64,000 bases of DNA from Lachnospiraceae bacterium (lineage in GTDB: Bacteria; Bacillota; Clostridia; Lachnospirales; Bianqueaceae), in contig JAAWDX010000006.1 in assembly GCA_022794035.1 (NCBI GenBank), positions 62,001 through 126,000 of the forward strand. Direction: 5' to 3'. The position numbers were made by a program, and so were the translations under genes. The notes beneath the pieces were generated by a model. It worked only from the letters and a program-made list of their open reading frames with translations. It was not told the origin of the DNA and made no database searches. Positions within the stretch are counted from its first letter, which is position 1. Every line of letters starts with the position of its first letter. Below, piece after piece: positions 1 to 8,383 of the stretch.

Positions 1-2896
1 GGTCCACTGTAAACAGTGAGCCTGTTTGCGCTATGCGCGCCGTGCCCTTTGCTGCAAGCGGCTTCACATTCAGCTCATAGCCCTGGCGCACTGCCGGCGA
101 CTGGGCAAAGCTGCCCTCCCATGCCGTAAACGCATAGGTAAAATGATGCATGCGGTTGTCGGCGCGCATCTCCGGGCTGGCCGACGCTGTGAGCAGCGTT
201 AATTCAAGCGCGTTCTCATTAGCGCTCATCCCGTATTTGGCATCATTCAGTACCGCTGCGCCATGGCTGCCGTCGCATAGCGCGCTGTAGCGGTGATTGC
301 ATACCTCAAAGCGGTCCTTATCGTAAGCCCGCGAGCGATGCACCGGCCGCTCCACATAGCCGAACTGCATCTCATTATACACCGTATCCGTATAGATCTG
401 GACCGGAAATGCCACCTTCAGCAGGCGGTGCAGCTCCTTCCAGTCAATTTCCGTTTCAAATTCCAGCCGGTCGCTCTCGGCCTGCAGCCGGATCTGCTGT
501 TTATAGGACGAATTGCCAATCCTGCCGCGCACCTCCAGCACGGCCTCCATCCCGCTCTCCTGCAGCACGCTGACCTCGATCTGCTCCGCTCCCGGAAGCT
601 CCTGCAGCACATAATTAGAATCGATATCCCATGCATCAAACAGGCGCGGCACATCCTTGTACAGACGCAGGCGGTTCATGGGCTCAGCTGCCATCTCGCG
701 GTCCGTCCCCGCCAGCCGATACGAAATCACCTCGCCCCGCTCATTGATCAGAGCCTTCAAGCGCCCATTCTCCATCAGATAGCCGCTCTGCGTTTTCGTG
801 ACTACCGCCTGATTCATAAGCTGCTTCGCTTCCCGATTCGAAGGCACCAGCGACACCGCGCCGCACGGCGGCAACTTGACCATGACCGCCGCCTTGCCGC
901 CCTTCCTGCCGACAGGCAGCTCTTCGCCATCTGCTGTCTGCACTCCGCCGCTCATCGACTCCGGCAGCTCAAGGATTGCCGTTCTGGGGAAGCTCAAGGA
1001 ATTAAAGACTGTCATTCCTTCTGCCGGTTCTGCTGTCAGCGCCTTGACGGCTCCTTCCGTCAGCTGCTGTGCTTTCTCGATCATGCTGCCCATTCTTTTT
1101 TCGGCTTCCTGATAAATCTCGGCGATGCCGGAACCTGGCAAAATATCATGGAACTGATGCAGCAGCAGCTCCTTCCAGAGCGCATCGGCCTGCTCCAGCG
1201 GGTACGGGACCTGCACCGCCTCCTGCGCAATGGCTCCCCAAAACTCCAGCTCCCGCATGGCAAGCTCGGCTCGTCGGTTGTTTTCCTTCACCTTTGCCTG
1301 CGCGGTATAGGTCCCTCGGTGCGCACTGAAATAGAGCTCTCCCCGGTAAGTATTCTTCGGGCCACCCGCCGCCTGCATATCTTCAAAAAACTCCTGAGGA
1401 CCGGCCATTTTCATTTTAACGCCGCCCTCCAGATTTTTTTGCCGCTCTGCATATTCTACATAATCGCGGGCAGGACCTCCGCCTCCGTCGCCGTAGCCAT
1501 AGGGAAAGAGAAATGCGTCCAGATCCCGCTTTTGCGTTCTCTGATTCCAGATTTTATTGGCTTCTGTGGGGGAGGTATAATAGGTATAGCTTGTCGGCAG
1601 GAAGGAGACCACCTTCGAGCCGTCCATGCCCTCCCAGGTAAAGTAGTGATACGGGAACTGCTCGCCCTCGTTATAGGACCAGAAAATCTTTTGCGTCACC
1701 AAATAGCGCACGCCGCAGCCTTGCAGGATCTGCGGGAGCGCCGCTGTATATCCAAATGTATCCGGCAGCCACAGCACCTGACTGTCCACATCAAACACTT
1801 CTTTATAATACCGTTTTCCATGAAGTAGCTGGCGGATCAGCGCCTCGCCGCTGCTCATATTGGTATCCGGCTCTACCCACATCGCGCCGTCTGCAATCCA
1901 CTGCCCTGTTTTAGCCGCCTTTAAAATCCGTTCAAAGAGCTCCGGATAATACTGACGGCACATTTCATAAGAGGCCGGCTGACTTTGAATAAATTTATAC
2001 TCCGGGTACTCTTCGATCAGCCGCAGCTGCGCGGCAAAGGTCCTTGCGGTTTTACGGTAGGTTTCCGCCATCGGCCAGAGCCATGCCAAATCCAAATGCG
2101 CGTTGCCAATCGCATAAAATGCCGGCATCGTGCTGCCGTTTTCTGCCTGCATTACAGGCCTGAGCTCCTCTCTGGCTCTTTCATAATCTGCAATGCGCAG
2201 CGCCCGCTCCTGCTCAAAATCCACCGTCAGCGTGAACCGCTCCAGCGCCTCTGCGATTTTCGCTGCGCGCAGCGAATTGGGATCGAGCACCTCCAGTAAT
2301 TTATTCAGCGTATCTACATCCATATACAACTGATATGCAGCTTCATTCCAAATTCCATAGCTGCAGCTGCCTAATACAGCTCTGGAGCCGTCCTGTTTAG
2401 GATCCTGATAGCTGCCGGGCAGCACCGGTCCCGTTGCGCAGCCTCCCAAGGGGCTTTCCGGGAAGAAATGTCCGGCATAGGTTTCCAGCATAAGCTCATA
2501 AACAGCCCCTGCTTTTCCGCTTCGCGTCAGCGTATTATCCACCATATAATGATGCGGCTCTCTCACCCAGTCCGCCCGAAACGTCCCAAAAGCCTGATCA
2601 TTAACAAAAATAGTAGATTCTCCTCCGGGATTCAGATTTAAAACAATCCGCTCCCCTTCCGCTGCCTCTGGCAAGGTAATCCGACTCTTCATCCATCCGT
2701 ATTCGTATTTCTCACCCCACACATAACCGGGCTTTACGGGCACAAAAGACTGCTCCTTTGCCTCCTCCAGCGAAAGCTGCTCCTTCGTCTGATATATAGA
2801 CCACTCCAGTTCCCCAAGCGGCTGATAAAAATCTTCTTTTAAGGTTTTGAGCCAGTGGCGAAGCCGGCCTGTCCATTCTGCATGCATAATACCCAT
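1..2896 (-). CDS. Alpha-mannosidase, glycoside hydrolase family 38 (3' end outside window)
   Basis: About 965 residues are visible and the frame is still open at the left edge; family members are usually about 1000-1050 residues, so little is missing. GH38 enzymes hydrolyse alpha-mannosides using a zinc ion and an Asp nucleophile. Visible motifs: NAHLDLAWLW near residues 264-273 (zinc His/Asp), WLPDTFGY near 375-382 (nucleophile Asp), HQFHDILPGSG near 577-587 (zinc His). There is no signal peptide, so a cytoplasmic enzyme acting on imported mannosides is likely. The ATG at 2896 is preceded by AGGAGG at 6 nt; a longer ATG-initiated frame at 2954 is in another phase and is not used. It diverges from a DeoR regulator and a transporter gene, suggesting one sugar-utilisation locus. 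Confidence 0.93.
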   Translation of the reverse strand, partial: MGIMHAEWTGRLRHWLKTLKEDFYQPLGELEWSIYQTKEQLSLEEAKEQSFVPVKPGYVWGEKYEYGWMKSRITLPEAAEGERIVLNLNPGGESTIFVNDQAFGTFRADWVREPHHYMVDNTLTRSGKAGAVYELMLETYAGHFFPESPLGGCATGPVLPGSYQDPKQDGSRAVLGSCSYGIWNEAAYQLYMDVDTLNKLLEVLDPNSLRAAKIAEALERFTLTVDFEQERALRIADYERAREELRPVMQAENGSTMPAFYAIGNAHLDLAWLWPMAETYRKTARTFAAQLRLIEEYPEYKFIQSQPASYEMCRQYYPELFERILKAAKTGQWIADGAMWVEPDTNMSSGEALIRQLLHGKRYYKEVFDVDSQVLWLPDTFGYTAALPQILQGCGVRYLVTQKIFWSYNEGEQFPYHYFTWEGMDGSKVVSFLPTSYTYYTSPTEANKIWNQRTQKRDLDAFLFPYGYGDGGGGPARDYVEYAERQKNLEGGVKMKMAGPQEFFEDMQAAGGPKNTYRGELYFSAHRGTYTAQAKVKENNRRAELAMRELEFWGAIAQEAVQVPYPLEQADALWKELLLHQFHDILPGSGIAEIYQEAEKRMGSMIEKAQQLTEGAVKALTAEPAEGMTVFNSLSFPRTAILELPESMSGGVQTADGEELPVGRKGGKAAVMVKLPPCGAVSLVPSNREAKQLMNQAVVTKTQSGYLMENGRLKALINERGEVISYRLAGTDREMAAEPMNRLRLYKDVPRLFDAWDIDSNYVLQELPGAEQIEVSVLQESGMEAVLEVRGRIGNSSYKQQIRLQAESDRLEFETEIDWKELHRLLKVAFPVQIYTDTVYNEMQFGYVERPVHRSRAYDKDRFEVCNHRYSALCDGSHGAAVLNDAKYGMSANENALELTLLTASASPEMRADNRMHHFTYAFTAWEGSFAQSPAVRQGYELNVKPLAAKGTARIAQTGSLFTVD

Positions 2897-2925
2897 ATGC
2901 TACCTCCTCGATTTCAATTATCTGT

Positions 2926-2954
2926 ATGGTAGCATACCCTTTTCTCTTCGTCAA
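2926..2954 (-). promoter_or_regulatory. Predicted sigma-A promoter of the alpha-mannosidase gene
   Basis: On the minus strand TTGACG (2949-2954) is followed after 17 nt by TACCAT (2926-2931), about 30 bp before the GH38 start codon. Confidence 0.6.
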
Positions 2955-2983
2955 TCAATATTTTCCCACATTTTATTATTGAT
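2954..2983. promoter_or_regulatory. Candidate operator (inverted repeat) between divergent promoters
   Basis: The arms ATCAATA (2954-2960) and TATTGAT (2977-2983) form a perfect 7-bp inverted repeat with a 16-nt spacer. It lies between the two divergent promoters of the mannosidase and deoR-type genes. A binding site for the adjacent DeoR-family protein is inferred only from position and symmetry. Confidence 0.35.
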
Positions 2984-2998
2984 TTTTATGATTATCTG

Positions 2999-3027
2999 TT
3001 GACTTTTGTGGCTTTTTAGTATATGCT
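2999..3027 (+). promoter_or_regulatory. Predicted sigma-A promoter of the DeoR-transporter operon
   Basis: TTGACT (2999-3004) is followed after 17 nt by TATGCT (3022-3027), about 45 bp before the regulator start codon. Confidence 0.6.
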
Positions 3028-3071
3028 ACGCCTATTGAAATGGCAAGACTACACCCTAAAAGGAGTATTAT

Positions 3072-3851
3072 ATGTTAGCAGAAGAAAGACAGCGCCTCAT
3101 CCTTCAGCTGCTGCACCGCTGCGGCGAGGTACTCGTCAGCGATTTAGCAGAGCAGCTGCATGTTTCAGACGAAACCATTCGCCGCGATATCAATGCCTTG
3201 CAAAACGCCGGCCATGCGCGCCGCGTTCACGGCGGAGCCGTGCTGCCCCGTGAAAATCTGCAGGAAGCAGGCTACTATGAGCGATCGCTCACCAATCCTG
3301 ACGCCAAGCGGCAAATCGGGGCCATCGCCGCCTCCCTAGTCGAAGATGGCGACAGCATTCTCATCGGTCACGGCGCCACCACCGATACCATTGTCCCCGC
3401 GCTCACTGCGCGCCATCTGACCATTGTCACCACCTCCATTGTTTCCCTCAACCTTCTTCTTGCTGCCCTGCAGCAAAAACAGACCGATGCCTCGCTTCTT
3501 TTTCTGGGCGGCCGTGTGGACCTTGAAAACCGCTCGGTCCATGGCTCTCTGACGGAGCGGCAGCTTTCTGACCTCTCGATAGACAAGGCCTTTATCGGTG
3601 CTACCGCCGTTGATTCCGACGGTGTCCACATGTATCATCAGGATGAAAACGCCCTTTCGCAGGTCATGATCCGGCGCAGCAGCCGCATCTATATTCTCGC
3701 GGAACGGGCTAAGCTCGAAAAGCGGGCGCTTTATAAAACCTGTGATCTGGACGAGGTGCATCATCTGATTACAGATACCGCCGGCGGCCTTTCCTCTTCC
3801 TTCAAACAGGCTCTTCAGGATGCCGGCATTCATCTTCATTCTGCCAATTAA
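3072..3851 (+). CDS. DeoR-family transcriptional regulator
   Basis: 259 residues, normal family length. The N-terminal winged helix contains the DeoR signature VSDLAEQLHVSDETIRRDI (about residues 23-41); the remainder is the DeoRC sugar-phosphate-sensing fold with a GHGATTDTI segment near 100. DeoR proteins usually repress a nearby sugar operon and respond to a phosphorylated intermediate. Start ATG has AAAGGAG 7-8 nt upstream. It is followed after 17 bp by an OPA-type transporter gene, so the two are probably cotranscribed, and it diverges from the alpha-mannosidase. The effector cannot be deduced from sequence. Confidence 0.93.
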   Translation: MLAEERQRLILQLLHRCGEVLVSDLAEQLHVSDETIRRDINALQNAGHARRVHGGAVLPRENLQEAGYYERSLTNPDAKRQIGAIAASLVEDGDSILIGHGATTDTIVPALTARHLTIVTTSIVSLNLLLAALQQKQTDASLLFLGGRVDLENRSVHGSLTERQLSDLSIDKAFIGATAVDSDGVHMYHQDENALSQVMIRRSSRIYILAERAKLEKRALYKTCDLDEVHHLITDTAGGLSSSFKQALQDAGIHLHSAN

Positions 3852-3868
3852 ATAGGAGGATTCTCATA

Positions 3869-5128
3869 ATGAAAACTAAAAAAATAACGAATCGCCATAT
3901 GGTCTGGCTGCTGTTCTTTCTGTGCTGGTTTGTCTACTTCTCTTCCTATATCGGCAGAAAAAACTTTTCAGCCGTCATGCCGCAGATGATTTTAGAAGGC
4001 ATTTTAAAGACGTCGCAGGCTGGTACAATCAATACCATTTTCTTTTTATGCTACGGCATCGGCCAGCTCATCAACGGACTGCTGGGCGATCGCATGAATC
4101 CATCGCGCATGATTCTATTCGGGTCCCTCACCTCGGCTTTCTGCAATTTAGCAATGGGAAGCTGCAGCAGCTACGGCTGGATGGCTATCATCTGGGCTGT
4201 CAACGGCTATGCCCTTTCCATGCTCTGGGCTCCCTTTCTGCGCCTATTTGCAGAAATGCTCACAGAAAAGGACCGCATTAAATACACAGTCAATCTTTCC
4301 ACTTCCATTTCTATCGGCAACATCACCTCCTATCTTCTTTGTTCTCTCATGGTCTACATATCCGGCTGGCGCATGGCCTTCTATAGCTCCTCTAGCGTTC
4401 TTTTTCTTTCCGCCATTTTATGGCCGGTTCTTTATCGCCGCATTGCGGCTCACCAGGCTCAATATGGCATCTATGAAGAGGACTCTGAGCCTGCCGCTGC
4501 TGAGGTGCCCGCTTCTACTGCTAAAAAGCTTCCTATCAAGGCACTTATTTTTAGCGCCGCTATTTTGCTCCTGATGGCTGCTTCTATGATGCAGGGCATG
4601 CTACGTGATGGCGTAACCTCTTGGGTTCCCTCCTTTATGGTAGAAGGATTTGACGCCAACCCTTCCTTTGCAAGCCTCGTCACAACTGTACTGCCCATTC
4701 TTAATCTGCTGGGGCCTTATCTTGGCCATTTTGTCAATCAGAAGCTTTTTCGCAGTGAGATCAATACCTCTGTCTTTTTCTTTCTGCTTTCTGCCCTTGC
4801 TTTATTCGCCCTTCTATTATTTGGCAAATCCAGCCTCTTTCTCACGCTCCTCTTCTTTGCGATCGTGACCACCTGCATTGAAGCTGTCAACCTCATGATT
4901 ATCAGTCTGATCCCTCTTCGCTACAGCCATGTAGGACGAACCGCTACCATGACTGGCATATTAAACTTTTTGACCTATGTCGGCGCCGCGATTTCCACCT
5001 TCGGCGTAGGCATTTTGGTAGAGCGCTGGGGCTGGAATTTTGCTCTCACGGCTTGGGGCCTCTTTGCACTGGTTGGTTTACTGCTTTGCCTTATCTGTCG
5101 TAAAATTCAGATTCACATTCCTCAATAA
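3869..5128 (+). CDS. MFS transporter, organophosphate:phosphate antiporter (GlpT/UhpT-like) family
   Basis: 419 residues with about 12 hydrophobic segments. The N-terminal segment with YIGRKNFSAVMPQM after the first helix and the GQLINGLLGDRMNPSRMI loop between TM2 and TM3 are typical of the GlpT/UhpT/PgtP group. Such proteins exchange a phosphorylated substrate (glycerol-3-phosphate, hexose-6-phosphate and others) for phosphate across the cytoplasmic membrane. Substrate is uncertain; the neighbouring alpha-mannosidase and DeoR regulator suggest a sugar or sugar-phosphate. Start ATG is preceded by AGGAGG at 9 nt. The gene ends just before a strong bidirectional hairpin. Confidence 0.88.
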   Translation: MKTKKITNRHMVWLLFFLCWFVYFSSYIGRKNFSAVMPQMILEGILKTSQAGTINTIFFLCYGIGQLINGLLGDRMNPSRMILFGSLTSAFCNLAMGSCSSYGWMAIIWAVNGYALSMLWAPFLRLFAEMLTEKDRIKYTVNLSTSISIGNITSYLLCSLMVYISGWRMAFYSSSSVLFLSAILWPVLYRRIAAHQAQYGIYEEDSEPAAAEVPASTAKKLPIKALIFSAAILLLMAASMMQGMLRDGVTSWVPSFMVEGFDANPSFASLVTTVLPILNLLGPYLGHFVNQKLFRSEINTSVFFFLLSALALFALLLFGKSSLFLTLLFFAIVTTCIEAVNLMIISLIPLRYSHVGRTATMTGILNFLTYVGAAISTFGVGILVERWGWNFALTAWGLFALVGLLLCLICRKIQIHIPQ

Positions 5129-5133
5129 ATTAT

Positions 5134-5217
5134 AAAAAGAACGCTCCGTCGGCTGGCTTTTTGATATGTGTCCAGTATTCTGGGTACATATCATTTGCCT
5201 GCCTGAGCGTTCTTTTT
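5134..5217. terminator. Bidirectional terminator with nested hairpin
   Basis: Outer arms AAAAAGAACGCTC (5134-5146) and GAGCGTTCTTTTT (5205-5217) are perfectly complementary over 13 bp and give a T-run in both directions. Inside is a second inverted repeat, GATATGT (5163-5169) with ACATATC (5186-5192), plus a CCAG/CTGG core. It separates the convergent transporter and dus genes. Confidence 0.8.
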
Positions 5218-5226
5218 CTATGCGCT

Positions 5227-6192
5227 TTATTCTGTGCGAACAAGCTCTGACTCAAACATAGATTCTACTGCCTGTTCATACTCGCTTAGCTTCTGTGCTT
5301 TTTTTATTTTCTTTGCTGCCTTTTTAGCATCCTCAAAGGCATCTGCCATGTACACCCAAAACTCCTTCATTTTAAAGAGTACCGTACGCTGCCCGGATAA
5401 TGCCTCCTGATACGCCTGATATAAATCATCATGAAAAGCCTTCAGCTGCATTTTGTCTGCTCTGCCTTCTCCTTTTAACCGCTGCGCCAGATCCGGGTTT
5501 CTCAGCAGGCCTCTGCCCAGCATAACCTTGCTTATATCAGACACCTGATTTAAAAGCTTCTCATAATCAGCAGTCGAAAAAATATCTCCATTGTAGCAGA
5601 GCTTCTCTTTTTCTTGGTAGCTTTGATAGGCAGATACGAATGCCTCTATATGGGGCTTTCCTTCATAATATTCCTGCTGCACCCTCGGATGAATGATCAG
5701 CTCGCTCAGCGGGTACCGCTGATAGATCTTAATGATCTCTGCAAATTCCTCCGGACTGTGCAGGCCAAGCCTTGTTTTAACCGAGATTTTAACCTCTGCC
5801 TTTTTAAAAACCGTCTCTAAAAACCGATCCAGCTCCTCCAAATTTCCCAGCTGTCCGGCCCCTCTTCCTTTCGAGACAACGGTGCGGGATGGACATCCCA
5901 GATTCAGATTGACTTCCTCATACCCCATCTGGGCCAGCTGACTGCTGGTCTGCAGAAAATCCGGCGCTTGATTCGTCAGCAGCTGGGGGACTGCCTTCAT
6001 GCCGCCATTGTGCTCCGGCAAAATATCCTTCTTTTCTCTGCTGCTAAAATGGCCATGCTGCTTTGGCTGGATAAAAGGGATAAAATAACGATCGACGCCG
6101 CCAAAATGCTTATGAAAGATATTGCGATATAAATATCCGGTAATGCCCTCCAGCGGTGCAAAATAAATGCCAACTTTCCCCATCTCATTCAT
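5227..6192 (-). CDS. tRNA-dihydrouridine synthase (Dus family)
   Basis: 321 residues, FMN-binding TIM barrel. Dus enzymes reduce uridine to dihydrouridine in the tRNA D-loop with NADPH. Visible signatures: FAPLEGITGYLYRN at the N terminus, NLNLGCPSRTVVSKGRGAG (about residues 97-115, carrying the catalytic Cys of GCPS), KTRLGLHSPEEF (about 140-151) and MLGRGLLRNP (about 225-234). The start codon overlaps the rhaD stop codon (ATGA-type, 4 nt), so translation is probably coupled. No strong ribosome binding site is seen for this ATG or for the ATG 9 nt further in. Position at the end of a rhamnose operon is unexpected for a tRNA enzyme. Confidence 0.9.
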   Translation of the reverse strand: MNEMGKVGIYFAPLEGITGYLYRNIFHKHFGGVDRYFIPFIQPKQHGHFSSREKKDILPEHNGGMKAVPQLLTNQAPDFLQTSSQLAQMGYEEVNLNLGCPSRTVVSKGRGAGQLGNLEELDRFLETVFKKAEVKISVKTRLGLHSPEEFAEIIKIYQRYPLSELIIHPRVQQEYYEGKPHIEAFVSAYQSYQEKEKLCYNGDIFSTADYEKLLNQVSDISKVMLGRGLLRNPDLAQRLKGEGRADKMQLKAFHDDLYQAYQEALSGQRTVLFKMKEFWVYMADAFEDAKKAAKKIKKAQKLSEYEQAVESMFESELVRTE

Positions 6193-7001
6193 TGCAGATA
6201 TGCTTTACGGTATGTTACGCCAAAGGCTGTTGCCAGCTCCTTAAGCTGTTCATCCGAAATCGTATTTTTTAATGGCAGATGGGCAATCTTCATATAGATC
6301 TCCGCTGCCTTCTCGGCTGTCTCAATCAAGCCAAAGGTTTCATCCAGATCCGTGCCCGCTCCATAGATCCCATGCTGTGCCCACACAACCAGCCTTGCCG
6401 TCTGCATTTTTTCTGCCGTAGCCCTGCCGATCTCATTGGTTCCGCAAAGCATCCACGGAAGCACATTCACGCCATCCGGAAAGACAACGATACATTCCGT
6501 ACACATCTGCCAAAGTGTACGGGTAAATGCCCTCTCCTCCAAATCATGCACATATGTCATCGCCAATAAATTGGCTGGATGACAGTGCATAATCACACGG
6601 TTTTGCGGACTTATCTTTAAGCGTTCGATATGACTCATCAAATGAGCCGGCAGCTCAGAGGTAAACCTGCCTCCATCTGAATATCCCCAGAGCAGCTGTG
6701 CCTGTTTCCCATTTTCATCAATTCGAAACAGACCCAAATTGCGCTCCGGATCATACGCTACATTTTTAAAATATTTACCGGTCCCTGTGACCAAAAAATA
6801 CTTTCCTGCCAGCTGCGGCGCTTCAAAGCCTGTAGGAATCTCCCGGATGACCTGCCGTATGTCCACATATTCCTCGACCTGCTCCTTTTCCAGCAGCAAA
6901 CTGATATTGCCGCCATTGCGTTCATCCCATCCATGCTGATACATATTGGTAATCGTCCGCACCAGCTCTGTTAAAAAAGGCGCCGTTAAAATATCCTTCA
7001 T
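6189..7001 (-). CDS. rhaD: Rhamnulose-1-phosphate aldolase
   Basis: 270 residues, class II aldolase/adducin fold, matching the usual RhaD length. It cleaves L-rhamnulose-1-phosphate to dihydroxyacetone phosphate and L-lactaldehyde in the cytoplasm. Evidence: GWDERNGGNISLLL near the N terminus (phosphate site), the zinc motif HCHPANLLAMTY (about residues 140-151), and the later WAQHGIYGAGTDLDETFGLIE segment containing the third zinc His. It lies 6 bp after rhaA and overlaps the start of dus. The kinase RhaB, which makes its substrate, is not in this window. Confidence 0.95.
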   Translation of the reverse strand: MKDILTAPFLTELVRTITNMYQHGWDERNGGNISLLLEKEQVEEYVDIRQVIREIPTGFEAPQLAGKYFLVTGTGKYFKNVAYDPERNLGLFRIDENGKQAQLLWGYSDGGRFTSELPAHLMSHIERLKISPQNRVIMHCHPANLLAMTYVHDLEERAFTRTLWQMCTECIVVFPDGVNVLPWMLCGTNEIGRATAEKMQTARLVVWAQHGIYGAGTDLDETFGLIETAEKAAEIYMKIAHLPLKNTISDEQLKELATAFGVTYRKAYLQ

Positions 7002-7007
7002 CGCATT

Positions 7008-8255
7008 TTATCTCCTATTGCTTAAAACATCTCGCTCGTATGCCATGACCTGATCCAGCCATTTTTCATCAGCCGGTACTCCCTGCCTCTGGCAGTACTC
7101 TTGCCATATATCTCCAAATGGCAGCGTCTTGGCTTCTTCCATGAGTACCATTTTTTTTGTATAATCGGCTGTATCCTGACATTGCTTCAAAAGTGCATGC
7201 GGCTGCAGGAGTGCCCACAGAAGAGCCTTCTGCGCATTTCTCGTTCCCACCACCCAAGCAGCAATCCGATTGATGGATGCATCAAAGAAATCAAGGCCAA
7301 TGAGCACCTTATCAAGCGCTTCATTCCTTACAATTTCTTTCATAATTTCTTTAATCTCATCATCAAAGAGTACCACATGATCCGAATCCCAGCGTACGCC
7401 CCGCGTTACATGAAGCGGCACCTTATCAAAAAAGCAAAGCAGCGCTGATATTTTATCGCTCACCATTTCCGTAGGATGGTAATGTCCGTTATCCAATAGA
7501 TTGTACACATGCGGATGGCTCATGGCATAGCTCATATAAAACTCATTGGATCCCACTGTATAGCTCTCCACTCCGATTCCAAACACTTTGCTTTCCACAC
7601 AGTCAATCACATTGGGGCATGATTTGGCAAAGACTTCATCCAGACTTTCCTTTAATCGCATTCTGGGGCCTAGGCGATCGGCAGGAATATCCTTCAATCC
7701 ATCCGGAATCCATACATTGTTCAGCACCTCATCCCCCAAGGCCTCGCCAATCTGCTGCGCAATCTCCCTGCTTCTGATACAATGCTGCACCCAAAAGCTT
7801 CTGATTTTTTCATCCGGACTTGACAAGGTAAACCCATCCTTCACCATCGGATGTGAAAAGCAGGTTGGGTTAAAATCAATGCCAAATCCATTTTCCTTTG
7901 CAAATTCCACCCAGGGAACAAAATGGCAATATTTAATTTGGTCCCGGTCCACCCATCCATCCTTTTCAAATACAGCATAGGAAGCATGAAGATTGATTCT
8001 TTTCTTTCCCGGAATCAAGCTGGCCGCTTGCAAAAAATCATTCTTTAGTTCTTCAAAATTGCGAGCTCTTCCCGGATAATCCCCCGTTGTCTGAATTCCT
8101 CCGGATAATCCGCTGTCAGGCTGATCAAATCCCTGTACATCATCTCCCTGCCAGCAGTGAATGGAAATAGGCTTATTCGCTGCTTTTTGCATTGCTGCCT
8201 CAACATCCACATCCAGCCGCTTATACTGCGCCTTTGCCTCTTCAAAGCGTTCCAT
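7008..8255 (-). CDS. rhaA: L-rhamnose isomerase
   Basis: 415 residues, close to E. coli RhaA (419). It converts L-rhamnose to L-rhamnulose using Mn2+ in a TIM barrel. The N terminus with HCWQGDDVQGF and the NLHASYAVF, HFVPWVEFAKENGFGIDFNPTCFSHP and GHYHPTEMVSDKI segments are characteristic. The ATG at 8255 is preferred because GGAGGAG stands 4-8 nt upstream; an in-frame ATG 81 nt earlier lacks a ribosome binding site. It begins 128 bp downstream of tsf with no clear terminator in between, so readthrough from the rpsB-tsf operon is possible. No rhamnose-specific regulator is visible nearby. Confidence 0.95.
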   Translation of the reverse strand: MERFEEAKAQYKRLDVDVEAAMQKAANKPISIHCWQGDDVQGFDQPDSGLSGGIQTTGDYPGRARNFEELKNDFLQAASLIPGKKRINLHASYAVFEKDGWVDRDQIKYCHFVPWVEFAKENGFGIDFNPTCFSHPMVKDGFTLSSPDEKIRSFWVQHCIRSREIAQQIGEALGDEVLNNVWIPDGLKDIPADRLGPRMRLKESLDEVFAKSCPNVIDCVESKVFGIGVESYTVGSNEFYMSYAMSHPHVYNLLDNGHYHPTEMVSDKISALLCFFDKVPLHVTRGVRWDSDHVVLFDDEIKEIMKEIVRNEALDKVLIGLDFFDASINRIAAWVVGTRNAQKALLWALLQPHALLKQCQDTADYTKKMVLMEEAKTLPFGDIWQEYCQRQGVPADEKWLDQVMAYERDVLSNRR

Positions 8256-8383
8256 ATTACTCCTCCATTCTGAAGCGCCACAAATCGCCGTGTGCCTCCT
8301 AAAAAAATAAAGGAGCGCCGTCCAACCATTGCGCATTGAGCATAAATGATTTTACGACACTCCTCATAATTTAATCAGTTCAA

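Noticed and set aside
293-1828. 511-codon plus-strand open frame
   Set aside because: It lies wholly antisense to the GH38 mannosidase, whose zinc and catalytic motifs are intact; its translation is rich in His, Arg and Leu with no recognisable domain.
2712-2954. 80-codon minus-strand frame starting upstream of the mannosidase
   Set aside because: It is out of phase with the GH38 frame and covers its start; the GH38 start has its own AGGAGG.
8256-8383. Possible terminator between tsf and rhaA
   Set aside because: Only a weak CTCCT/AGGAG pairing around a U-rich loop is visible, without a following U-run, so I did not annotate it.
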